In this document: piece by piece, positions 55,301-64,000 of the stretch
How positions within the stretch are numbered: position 1 is the first letter of the stretch
Layout: the number at the start of each line of letters is the position of its first letter
Assembly: GCA_030704615.1 (NCBI GenBank)
Contig: CM060732.1
Span: 46,111,053 to 46,175,052 of the forward strand
Length of the DNA stretch: 64,000 nucleotides
Direction: 5' to 3'
Origin: Takakia lepidozioides
Lineage: Eukaryota; Streptophyta; Takakiopsida; Takakiales; Takakiaceae
Made by a program: the position numbers and the translations under genes
Notes under the pieces: generated by a model
Seen by the model: only the letters and a program-made list of their open reading frames with translations
Told to the model about the DNA's origin: nothing
Databases searched by the model: none

Positions 55301-58300
55301 AATTTCTTCTGAGACCTAACAAGCTGATTGATATCTTTACGGAGCTGGTAGTACCTCGCCCACAATTCTCTGTTGGTTTTCAAATTGCAGCACTCTTTAT
55401 AGAGGGCTCGTCTCTCAGCTATCTTGAGTTTAATCTCATTGGTCCACCAATTAACAGCTCTACCGCAGACAATTAGTTTCCTCCCAATGAATGGCCTTAA
55501 CAGAAAGAGGACAAGTAGGGTTGCATGTTTCTTCGGCGACCACTAGATAGTTACGGGCTCCGAATGCATAGCACCTTTAGTCCACTGTGTATCCAGATCC
55601 TACTGTCTTCTACAAATTCTTGTTGGCTCAAATGGGTGAACATACCTGTTTAATAGGTGGCCGTTTATTCACCTGGGGTAACTGGGCACCCCCTGCTTTG
55701 GCTGCTTAAACTATCCTTCAATGTAAACCTAACCTAACCACCTGGCTGTTGGACGCTGTAATGGCTAATCCAAACCAGGCATCTTTCAAGAACTCTCAAT
55801 CTGAGGCACCAGATGTTAACCAAGTTATATTCTTGCCCATGTGGGTCCTCGCATTTGACCCCAAGTGAAAGAGTACGACTCTTGGTCGAGACATTACTTA
55901 CAAAAACTTGCCCCACCTTGATCAACCTAAAGTCTGTTTATCACACAACTCTAGTGTGAACTCCAAAATGCAGAAAAAGAACTGACCTGCTCGCCTGTTG
56001 TCAGATCAGTGGCATTTTTGGCTTCGAATTTGAGCCCCTTAAATTCGTTGATGGAAAGAGCTTGAAAGGCCCTGGCAGCATCATCAGAAAAGGCCATCCC
56101 ATGAGTAGCATAAATCACAAAATAGGCAGATTCTCTCTCTCTAGAATCCATTCAAGTGGGGGTGTGTAAGGAGTGCATGTCAGCATGCTCCAAAACAGCC
56201 AATGTGGCTGTTCTGCGTGAGTTTGGCATCCCTCCCTTAAGCTCCCGACGAGATGAATTCAAGGTCAGATGGTGGGGTCAGCTGCAACATATGTCCAACA
56301 TCAATACCCTAAGTTAAGATATATCTTGGAAGCAGGATCGCCCTGTCAAACAGGCAAAGTCCTGGCGGAAGAGAGTAGAAGAGATTCTCAAGGATCTGAA
56401 TCTTAGCCCGCAAGTCTTGACCCTGCTGGATAAATCTGACTTAGAGGCTGTAGTCTCCAAAGCCACATCTGTTGCCAGGAAAACTTGTTTCCAGCCTGTG
56501 ACATGGGAGAGGACATCATGGGTGACCTTAAGGGTCTACCCACTCTCGGCACTAGACTGAAATTTCAACTCAGGGCGGGAAGCCTACCTTTGAACAGCAA
56601 ACAGAGGCAGAGAGGAAAGGGAGAGTGCAATTGCCCGTTGTGTGGGCAACCTGAAGACAATATTCATTTCCTGATTCATTGTCCGGGGTTCTCTCACCAG
56701 AAAGACGCTCTCTTCAAGGAATTATGCCTGTAACTCTGTTTACCAACTTTGAAAGTCTTGAGGCTGAGCCAAAAGCCCAGGGCCTTTTTGGGCCTAGTTA
56801 TTGGGCAAACAACACACAGCAGGTTGATGCTTGTGTAAAGGGATTTCTAGAGGATATCTGGAAAACCAATATCAATTGTTTATTCCAAGGTAAGTCTTAC
56901 TGTCAGCGTCAGCCCCTGACAAAGGTAGGTTCCGTCCCTTTGTGTTCCGCTCAAACTGGGCGTGGGGTCAATGGCCAGAAGGCTACGGCAAACAACGTCT
57001 TACAAGTACATTCTATTCCTTCTGTTTTCCATCCGAACTGGGCGCGGGGTCCATAGGTCACAAGGCTACGGCAAACTATGTCTCATGAGCACATTCCCTC
57101 TCTGTGCATGGAGCACTTTGTCTCCAAGTGATGCTCACAGCATTTTGATGTGCTTTTCTTGTGGTTCTACTTTGTCACATATGCCCTCGCCTGTGGACAT
57201 TATGAAGTTCTTTCATTTCCTCTTTTCCTCTATTGTGATTTAAGTTCTTAGTAAAAGAAAAGGGGAGAACGATACAGATCAGACCTTTTCAATCAAAAAG
57301 CTAAATAAAAAACATGACCCCAGATTCTTCTCCATGCATCGGAATCTGTGGATGTTTATGTCAGTATGGTTTCTCTTTGCTCCTATGACCCATCATTACG
57401 GCTCCCAGTGGACATTATAAATACTTCCTCTCACAATGACACATAAGAGCTTACCATCGGATAAGGGAGACTTCAGGAATCCATCGAAAGATTGCAGGAG
57501 TATTTTCAGAGTTGACATAGTAGCCCCCGAAGACAATGATTACTGTCATAAGTGAGGGTCCCAGCGCCAAAGCAGCCTCAGTGGTGGGCACCATAGCGCC
57601 CACAGTCAACCCCATGGCAGATGCAGCAAATGCTTCAACTGTAACTACTCCAGAGAATGCGCAAAACCTGGTCCATCCACAAGCCACAGAACAATTATAG
57701 AGAATTATAAATTTTTTGCTCTACCTAGGCATTGTGAAATGGCTGGAAAGACTTAAGTTGATCCCCTGGTACCAATAGTCATAAAATTTGAGCCCCTCAT
57801 GTTGGGTGGCAGTTAGAATTCGCACTGATTGCAGATTATCAGTGACTGCTACGTGAGTCTAATACATTGGAGAATGGCTTGAAGGGCCTTCTGTGCTCTG
57901 GGTGACAAGGAGGTGTGTTCAGATGTACATTGCAGCAAGACTTTTTTTTATTGCAAATTGAAGGAGGTCAAACTACTCTTGACCATTAAGTTCAAGGACA
58001 CAGATACAGTGGGGAAGATGTACTCAATAACCTCTGCTTCCCCTAAACAGACAAAGCTTTAGATTGTACTCATAAGACGTTTGCCATAGCCCTGTGGCTT
58101 TAGAGACTGTCCAAGAGAGAAAAAGAACAGATTATTACATCCCAGAGCCCCAGAGATATCATCCCTAAGAAAAGCTCTGCTTGTCAGATGGGCCTACTGC
58201 AAAAGGCATTAAAATGAAGAAAAACAAACCTTTGAAGACTGGGATGAAGCCGTGTCATCGGGTACAGGATACAGCCAAACAGAAGAGGAAAAGCGGCACT

Positions 58301-61300
58301 GACAGGTGCCTCAGCCACTAACTTGGCCAGCAGATATGGGGACAAGCCATAGCTGCCCTTGGCGCGCTCTCTCTGCACAATTGCTCTCTCTTTCGGAAAG
58401 ACATTTACTGTCTTGGTGAGCGCTGCCATGGCTGTGTTTATGGCCGCCACCTGCAATATCCACTTGAGCCTTAATGGAATGATTGGTCTTTTGATGCTAA
58501 TCACTGGAAACAGAGCCTACGTGCAGCCATCCACATGTTAAGGTGCAAACATGGGATGGAAATACCACTCAAACATTTGACTGACATGTATGCAGAGTAC
58601 CCAGCATGAATCAAGTACTTCCTTTGATTCAAGAAACTATTCCAAACAGCAGCCAGTGCACTACCAAGCTTAATGATCGAATTTGTGCGCATCATGAGAA
58701 AAATACCGTGAATGAGCAACCAGAAATGACATGAGAAAAGTCCACCAGTTTCCAGGACATTCCCCTAAAAAATGTGAGCTCATAGGCTAGTTTCTACTAG
58801 GTGAAACGAAGAACACACCTGCAGAAGGCCCATCCGATCTTGGATAGAAGTCTGGGACCATCCCATCCGCCAGAATATGGAGCCAAATATGATGGCCGAT
58901 GCAACTGACATACTGCCCCTTACTTTGTTGGTTGCTCGGTCTCTGGTAGTCTGGCAGGGCATCCATCTATGTTAGAATCATCTTGCAATTTATGCTTGCC
59001 ACCAACACATGCTCTGCACAAGAGAGATCTAATCCACCTGTGAATTTTAGATATGACCTCTGTGTGGACGCTACCCCCACCAGAGCACTGGAGTTTCCAC
59101 TGACCAGTGTTCAAACCCAGACTGAAATTGCCAGCACTCACCCACAAGAAACCAGAATAGGGTTGCCTAGGATTTAGGGATTGGCATTCATATCGAAAGC
59201 ATGGTGGATTCCAGCTATGCACTTCCCTTCACAAGTTATGACAGGCACATACAGCTGTAACTGTACTGCAGACACAGGCATAGGCAGATGTACTCATTAG
59301 AACTTGCTTGCCATACCCTTCCTTGTGGCCGTATACCTCATGCCCTGGTTGGATGGAGCAGAAGGGGATGGGAGGAGAGCAGAATGGAGCACCAGAAAAT
59401 TCTTGGAAGGCTCCCTGCAGTCATTTGACTGAGATACTTTGATCTGCAATCTTGTCCCACTGCCATTTTCACAAATGCAACCAAAAAGAGAGACCAAGGA
59501 AGAGACCTAGGACTCAGGCTGTGTAGTTTCACAGATACTTGAGTTTCAACACCCCTCACTCATATTACTAAATAGCTGAGAGAATTGACTTGCACTGTGC
59601 ATTGAGGGTATGTACCTGCATCCATGCCCGCCGCAACAACAAACCGAATTGCTGCCACCAGCCCCCTCTTTGAATAGAAACTCTCCCAGAAGGACATTTT
59701 CCAGTTACAGCCTCATCCTTTGCTTCGTCAGAGGAAGTGAGAGAGTACTGATCCACAGAGATTATTTTCCCACCTTTGGCAGCGAACGAATCAACCAGGC
59801 TAGCCACTTTCTTGCAGGTGGCGGCTTCACTCTCAGAGGAGCTGTAGTCAATGGAGATAAGGTCCGCAAAGTACTCCGCAGGGTTCACATGCTCAGGGCA
59901 ATTGTACCTACACATATGAGAAGTTCAATCATGTTTATTTCTACAACATCCCCAAGTACTTGGAAGGGTTCATGTGCGTAAATTGATAACTGCCCACAAT
60001 GCTTGTAACTACTCAATTTACTCCAAATGCTGTGAATTCTAAAGGGTAAACTAACCCAAGTTCAGCAAAGTAGGAGAGAGCCTGGTCATGGGCAGGGCCG
60101 GCGTAGACGATTGACCCAGCAGAGAGAAGAACAAGGTTGTCAAATTTGGAATAAATGGATCCACGTGGTTGGTGAATGGAGCAGACAACTGTATGGCCCT
60201 CTTGGGCCAGCTTCCGTAAAGTCTCCATCACCTTTTCTGCCTGAAATGCATCCAAACCTGCAATTCAGGGGCTCCTCCGTCAATGTGAGAATCAAATATG
60301 TAAATAAGGGCTCATCACATGCTCCACAGGTGGGTGCTACAAGCGCTACAAATGTCAACTTTTCAGTCAAGTGACTGCTTCAGACAAACATCCAAGATTA
60401 ATTAACGATGCAGTCAGCTACGAAGATCTTTGTGGTCTCTCAAACAAGAACCCTTCTGATCCCAAAAGCAAAGAGCACGACTGCAACTATGAGCTGAGTA
60501 GTGGATGTCACAACCTGTTGTGGGTTCATCTGCAAATATAACAGAAGGGCTGGCAATGAGTTCACAGGCTATGGAGAGCCGCTTTTTCTCCCCCCCGCTG
60601 ATGCCACGGACCTTTGCATCACCCACGATTGTATCTGCACAGCTTACCTGTTCATAAGAGGCAAAATCTCAGACATCAAAGGCTAGAGCATTCATGTTAA
60701 CAACGTCCAAGAGTTTAAGCTCTGTTAAGCTGCCGCATGTGAGGCTTTTAATTGGGTCTACACCTGCTACCCAAGAGACATCACACTGAGACTGTGTTGC
60801 ATCAATTCCTGGTGGATTAGTGACTTCACCGTGTCACATATATCAAGCATACAACCTTGGACCTCCATCAAACAATGTGACTTAATGCAGGTGGACACCT
60901 ACCAAGCCAAGGCGATAGAGCAACTCCTCCACATATCGATCTCTAATCAATGCTTTCCAGGTCTTTGGCAACTGAAGCTCTGCTGCAAGTGACAGTGTCT
61001 CTCTTACTGTGAGTTGAGAAAAGAAAAGGTCCTCTTGTCTCACGTATGCCAGCCTGCAGGCAACACTCCCACCACTTATACCATCATCCTGCATCAGATT
61101 AGAAAGCTCTATAATCTACAGTGTTCCAATTCAGCTTTCACACAGATATAAATGAATATGGAGTCTAGAGACATGAAATTATCGATTAAGAACGCCAAAT
61201 GAAAAACTACGAGCTACAGTTGGCAATACACAGAGTGTCAAATGAGCAATTTACAACAAGGTTTGAGAAGAGAAAACTATGATTCATGTCAGACCTGTGC

Positions 61301-61476
61301 TTGGAGGCTGAGGATGATGAGTTGAGGTACCCAGTCAGCTGAAGGTGAGGCGATGCCGAGAGCTGACCTGCTAGCACATTCAGAAGAGTTGTCTTGCCTG
61401 AACCTGATGGCCCCATGATAGCAAGTAATTTTCCTGCCTTTGCCTCCCCACTGACATTTCGTAGCAAAGTCTTCGT
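52197..61476 (-). CDS. ABCG7: ABCG7-like half-size ABC transporter, ten visible exons
   Basis: Exons (minus order): 61476-61295, 61053-60903, 60647-60515, 60257-60056, 59907-59616, 58950-58819, 58450-58230, 57667-57455, 56071-55987, 52394-52197. All nine introns are GT-AG and every exon phase matches its neighbour, giving 602 codons plus stop with no disruption. The protein has one ATP-binding domain (Walker A GPSGSGKT, signature SGGEKKR, Walker B VIFADEP, H-loop CSIHQPRG) followed by a membrane domain, the ABCG half-transporter order. The sequence closely resembles plant ABCG7/WBC7, for example [13 protein letters not shown] and [16 protein letters not shown]. Such proteins dimerise and export substrates across a membrane; the substrate is not deducible. 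The N-terminal ~100 or more residues lie upstream, outside or hidden beyond the LINE at 62-64 kb. Confidence 0.93.
52747..53385 (-). pseudogene. LINE C-terminal zinc region
   Basis: 212 codons with [21 protein letters not shown], i.e. C-x2-C...H-x4-C as in the zinc-binding region that follows RT in many plant LINEs. It is in a different frame from the RT block because of an indel near 53400. Confidence 0.8.
53424..54905 (-). pseudogene. LINE reverse transcriptase
   Basis: 493 codons with ordered RT blocks: [70 protein letters not shown] (first catalytic Asp), [13 protein letters not shown], then MFADDFAG as the catalytic pair. Frame changes separate it from the pre-RT part (55383-55021, [14 protein letters not shown]) and from the C-terminal part. 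Non-LTR family; clade not determined. Confidence 0.9.
55987..56071 (-). CDS. ABCG7: ABCG7-like exon: extracellular loop
   Basis: An 85-bp exon encoding [18 protein letters not shown] then [10 protein letters not shown]. It lies between an intron with a LINE fragment starting only about 66 bp upstream of it and an intron holding a complete LINE insertion. Confidence 0.9.
56138..57093 (+). mobile_element. LINE 3' fragments, antisense to ABCG7-like, in an intron
   Basis: Starts at TCTCTAGAATCCATTCAAGTGG and covers the C-terminal coding part of the same LINE family, with the zinc region at 56620-56690 (frame 56485-56733). It reaches the 3' end near 57010. A second, shorter copy of the last ~60 bp follows at about 57030-57093, so two 3' ends lie in tandem. 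Confidence 0.8.
57455..57667 (-). CDS. ABCG7: ABCG7-like exon: later membrane segments
   Basis: Encodes [37 protein letters not shown] and [12 protein letters not shown]. The final Trp codon is split with the next exon. Strongly conserved with plant ABCG7-type proteins. Confidence 0.93.
58060..58103 (-). mobile_element. Tiny LINE 3'-end fragment in an intron
   Basis: TTGTACTCATAAGACG then a diverged tccatagccctgtggc-like segment match the extreme 3' end of the LINE at 52741. Only about 40 bp remain: a heavily 5'-truncated insertion or a relic. Confidence 0.6.
58230..58450 (-). CDS. ABCG7: ABCG7-like exon: central membrane domain
   Basis: Encodes [34 protein letters not shown] and [17 protein letters not shown], i.e. 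the cytoplasmic loop and two membrane segments of the transporter. Phase 0 start, phase 2 end. Confidence 0.92.
58819..58950 (-). CDS. ABCG7: ABCG7-like exon: first membrane segment region
   Basis: Encodes [20 protein letters not shown] then [10 protein letters not shown] and [11 protein letters not shown]. 44 codons, phase 0 at both ends. Confidence 0.92.
59616..59907 (-). CDS. ABCG7: ABCG7-like exon: linker to membrane domain
   Basis: Encodes [20 protein letters not shown], a conserved ABCG block, then a variable Ser/Lys-rich linker. It ends with [16 protein letters not shown], the connecting helix before the first membrane segment. Confidence 0.92.
60056..60257 (-). CDS. ABCG7: ABCG7-like exon: D-loop and H-loop
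   Basis: Encodes [13 protein letters not shown] (D-loop region) and [15 protein letters not shown], whose IHQ His is the switch residue, then VYAGPA. Ends in phase 2 before GTTAGT. Confidence 0.93.
60515..60647 (-). CDS. ABCG7: ABCG7-like exon: signature and Walker B
   Basis: Encodes [15 protein letters not shown], then ISGGEKKR (ABC signature) and [11 protein letters not shown] (Walker B with the catalytic Glu). Ends phase 1 at ACAACAG before GTTGTG. Confidence 0.93.
60903..61053 (-). CDS. ABCG7: ABCG7-like exon: Q-loop
   Basis: Encodes [20 protein letters not shown], whose Gln couples ATP binding to the membrane domain. The acceptor at gcctgcag is chosen because it restores phase and the conserved LAYVRQ start; an open extension upstream to 61094 is intronic. 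The donor is GTAGGT after the RLGL codons. Confidence 0.92.
61295..61476 (-). CDS. ABCG7: ABCG7-like exon: Walker A
   Basis: Encodes [20 protein letters not shown] followed by [14 protein letters not shown], the P-loop that binds ATP phosphates. The acceptor is tgtgcag before ACGAAG; the donor is CACAG before GTCTG, phase 2. Confidence 0.92.
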
Positions 61477-62100
61477 CTGCACACACAACTTTCAGCAATG
61501 AGTCAAACAGTACCCTTCCTACTATCATGACTCCTGCTCTTTCAAGAGTGCACCTCTGATCCTATTACCAAAGTGTGTGGTAATGACGAACAAGCAAAAT
61601 GCCACCATTCACAACCATATGGTGCATATTGTAGCATCTTATCCCTTCTCATCCAACTCAATGTCCTCGCAAGGACAAACATCCCATTAGCTCATTACAT
61701 TGGTAGATTGCAACCATTTTGCTATAAAGTCTATTGTGTCAAGCTGCTCTAGCTACCCTGCCTAGAGCCTTGACTATTATTGAAGGCTTTGTTGTAAGAG
61801 TAGCTTAAGGCAGTCCTGCCTTTCAATATGCTTCCCGGATTTTCAATCTAGTTCTTATATTAGCACAGGGTTAAACCTCTAGGGCTTGTGGAGGACCCCA
61901 TAAACATACTAGGTATTAACTTGTTGGTGTTTTGTTCTTGCAAATTTTGACTGGGAATTATCATACTCTCCCTCTCCAAACTTTTGGGAGAAAAATAGGT
62001 CTTGGGAGAGGCAATCTCTACAATTTCTATTGAACGCCGCTGTCAGACACAAATTTGTCAACACACTCGTCAAAGGCAGAAACAGAGGTGTTCTCTTTAT
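61477..62100. other. Intronic or upstream DNA of the ABCG7-like gene
   Basis: No conserved ABCG coding block is seen upstream of the Walker A exon here. A frame at 61289-61528 is the same exon in another phase. The N-terminal exon must be further right. Confidence 0.5.
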
Positions 62101-64000
62101 AGAATGTACTCGTAAGACATTTTCCGTAGCCTTGTGGCCATTGACCCCGCGCCCAGTTTGAGTGGAACACAAAGGGACAGAAACTACCTTGTCAGGGCTG
62201 ACGCCAGTAGTATGACTTACCTTGGAACAGACAATTGATCCGAGTTTTCCAGATATCCTCTAGAAATCCCTTTGCACAAGCATCAATCTGCTGTGTGTGA
62301 TTTGCCCAATAACTAGGCCCCAAAAGGGCCTGGGCTTTTGGCTCTGCCTCAAGACTTTCAAAGTTGGTAAAACAGAGGTACAGGAACAAATCCCTTATTG
62401 GATTTGAAGAGGGAGTCTGTCTGGTGAGATTACCCAGGACAATGAATCAGACGTGGATATTGTCTGCCCACACAACAGGCATTTGCAAATCCCTTTCCTC
62501 TCTGCATCTGTTTGCTGTTCAAAGGTAAGCTTCCTGCCCTGAGTTTAAAGTCTAGTGCCGAGTGGGTAAGCCCTGGAGGTCATCCATGATGGCCTCCCCC
62601 ATGTCACAGACTGGAAACAAGTTCAGGGATATTTTCTGCCTAACTTCAGTTTCATCGACAATTTTCTGGCAACACACATAGCTTTGGACACATCAGCCTC
62701 TAAGTCAGATTTATCCAGCAGGGTGAAGACTTGCGGACTTAGATTCAGATCCTTGAATATCTCTTCTATCCTCTTCTGCCAGGACTTGGCCTGTTCGACA
62801 GGGCGATCCTGCTTCCAAGATATAGTGTCGATTAACTTAGCATATCTGATATGAGTGATACATTGCAGCTGACCCCACCATCTGACCTTGAATTATCTCG
62901 TTGGGAGCTTAAGGGAGGTATGCCAAACTCACCCCGAACAGCCACGTTAGCTATTTTGGAGCATGCTGACATGCACGCCTTGAGCACCCCTACTTGAATG
63001 GATTCTAGAGACTTCGCCTGGTTGGAGTTATCAACCCACACAGCAAATGCACACTCCAAGGCAGGCCTAATAAGGCGGCAAAGCATGGTTTTTTTTACTT
63101 CAGACTTGATCCCTCTGCAGTGGAAAAATTTAGTGAGACCCAACGCTTTGCGCTTGCCAGATTGAACAACATTTTGAATATGTGCATCCCAGTAACAGTT
63201 GGAAGAAATCTCAACGCCAAGGTATGTGTAGGAAGGGAGGACGGAATCTCTTGGCTTCCCCTCTGCCACTTGAGGTCGCCTCCTCCCTCCCCTTGGTCAT
63301 TGAATGCCGCCACTGCGCATTTACTGACGTTAGCCTCTAGGTCAAAGTATCTCTTCGTGCAATCAATCAACTCCTGAAGATTGGATGCAGTCTCCCCTAT
63401 CCCTGCTTAAGTCATCTGCAAACATAAGGGCTGGTATGGTGGCATCACCCACCCTTAACCCACTTTCCACATCCTCAAGAAGTTGATTGATGAAAACATT
63501 GAAGAGCAAGGGGAGAGGGTACATCCTTGACACCTTGGTCAGTGTCAAAGAAGTTAGACTTCTGTCCATTAACAGTGACACAGCTTTTGGTGTGAGCATA
63601 CAAGTTATGGACCACTCTCCACATCTTTCCCTGGATCCCAGATGACTACAGTCAGAGCCATAGACCATCTCTCCACACTGTGTCCTAAGCCTTTTTGACA
63701 TCCAAGAAAAAGACAAACGTGGGTTTCCCTTCCTTTTTCGTTCCCTGGATAATCTGGCTTACGGTGAAGGTATGATCCACGAAGCCCCTGTTTCTCCGAA
63801 AGCCAGCTTGGCCTTCATGGAAACAACCTCTAGACTCCAGATCAACCTCGAGACGAGTACTTATAACTCCGCAAAATATCTTGCCAACTGCATTAAGAAG
63901 CGTGATGCCTCAATAGTTTCCTGGCTCTTCTCTGTCACCCTTTCTTGTGTAGATTGACACTGACCTCCTGTCGCCAGCGAAAGGGGATCAGTTTAGGTCC
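62101..64000 (-). mobile_element. Second LINE copy, running off the right edge
   Basis: Same family and orientation as 52741-55487. The 3' end is near 62101 (gtactcgtaagac). Broken frames 62389-62192, 63269-62832, 63370-63095 and 63716-63363 cover the C-terminal part and RT, including [15 protein letters not shown] and a MFADD motif. Near 63770-63850 the sequence encodes the AGFRRNRG block on the minus strand. More indels than the first copy, so probably older. Confidence 0.85.

Larger units (their letters stand above)
52741..55487 (-). mobile_element. 5'-truncated LINE in the last intron of ABCG7-like
   Basis: A 2.75 kb minus-strand non-LTR element flanked by a 15-bp target duplication, TGAATGGCCTTAACA, at 52726-52740 and 55488-55502. 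It begins in the region between endonuclease and RT, covers RT and a C-terminal zinc region, and ends in the family's common 3' sequence (complement of gtactcataagacg). The endonuclease is missing. It inserted in the same orientation as the host gene. Confidence 0.92.

Noticed and set aside
58359-58541. Plus-strand and other-frame ORFs over the transporter exons (for example 58359-58541, 57451-57687 as separate genes)
   Set aside because: They are shadows or intron-extended versions of the minus-strand ABCG7-like exons.
61054-61094. Extension of the ABCG7-like Q-loop exon to 61094 (open frame MQDDGISGG...)
   Set aside because: Only the acceptor at 61055-61054 matches the phase of the preceding exon and gives the conserved RLAYVRQ sequence.

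Overview
This is nuclear DNA of a plant-lineage eukaryote. The main evidence is a spliced ABC transporter gene of the plant ABCG7 (WBC7) half-transporter type. It sits among plant-style Ty3/Gypsy LTR retrotransposons, Mutator-like DNA transposon remnants and LINEs. The long, repeat-filled introns and nested elements fit a large genome such as a charophyte alga, bryophyte, lycophyte, fern or gymnosperm. The sequence alone does not let me name the species. There is no prokaryotic gene organisation.

Layout. (1) 1-4246: decayed minus-strand Mutator-like transposase at the left edge, then mostly unassigned DNA ending in a GC-rich, proline-codon-rich stretch. (2) 4247-26011: a plus-strand array of one large Ty3/Gypsy family with four LTRs. 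A near-complete 13.4 kb copy (A) is followed by a copy lacking everything 5' of RNase H (B), then a copy reduced to about 106 bp of internal sequence (C). (3) 26012-31029: Mutator-like transposase pieces with a SWIM-type finger, a tRNA-like inverted pair, a ~120-bp tandem repeat and a LINE reverse transcriptase scrap. (4) 31030-35331: a minus-strand cut-and-paste transposon with ~265-bp terminal repeats and a large degenerate transposase, cut off by an LTR. (5) 35332-48683: a second nearly complete copy of the Ty3/Gypsy family on the minus strand, the best preserved one. (6) 48684-52196: unassigned DNA with a small gene-like remnant, a foldback and a segment shared with the left end. (7) 52197-64000: ten phase-consistent exons of the ABCG7-like gene on the minus strand, with LINE insertions in several introns and upstream. 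The N-terminal exon(s) are not in the window.

The Ty3/Gypsy family is the most unusual object. Each element has ~0.94-1.04 kb LTRs carrying a CACAGCC-type repeat cluster and a primer site immediately after the 5' LTR. An extra ORF lies before gag, and Gag has three CCHC knuckles. Protease, reverse transcriptase, RNase H and integrase follow, then a second CACAGCC cluster, then a very long 3' ORF (1363 codons in the minus copy) with a long coiled coil and no function I can name. The extra 5' ORF, the primer-site sequence and the 3' ORF recall the Ogre/Tat/Athila side of plant Ty3/Gypsy; exact placement would need a phylogeny.

The array geometry is best explained by serial self-nesting (A into B, B into C) followed by LTR-LTR recombination. 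Copy B carries four in-frame stops that are all CAG to TAG relative to its sisters, the signature expected from deamination of methylated CHG sites. The ABCG7-like gene looks intact through its visible part despite the LINE load.
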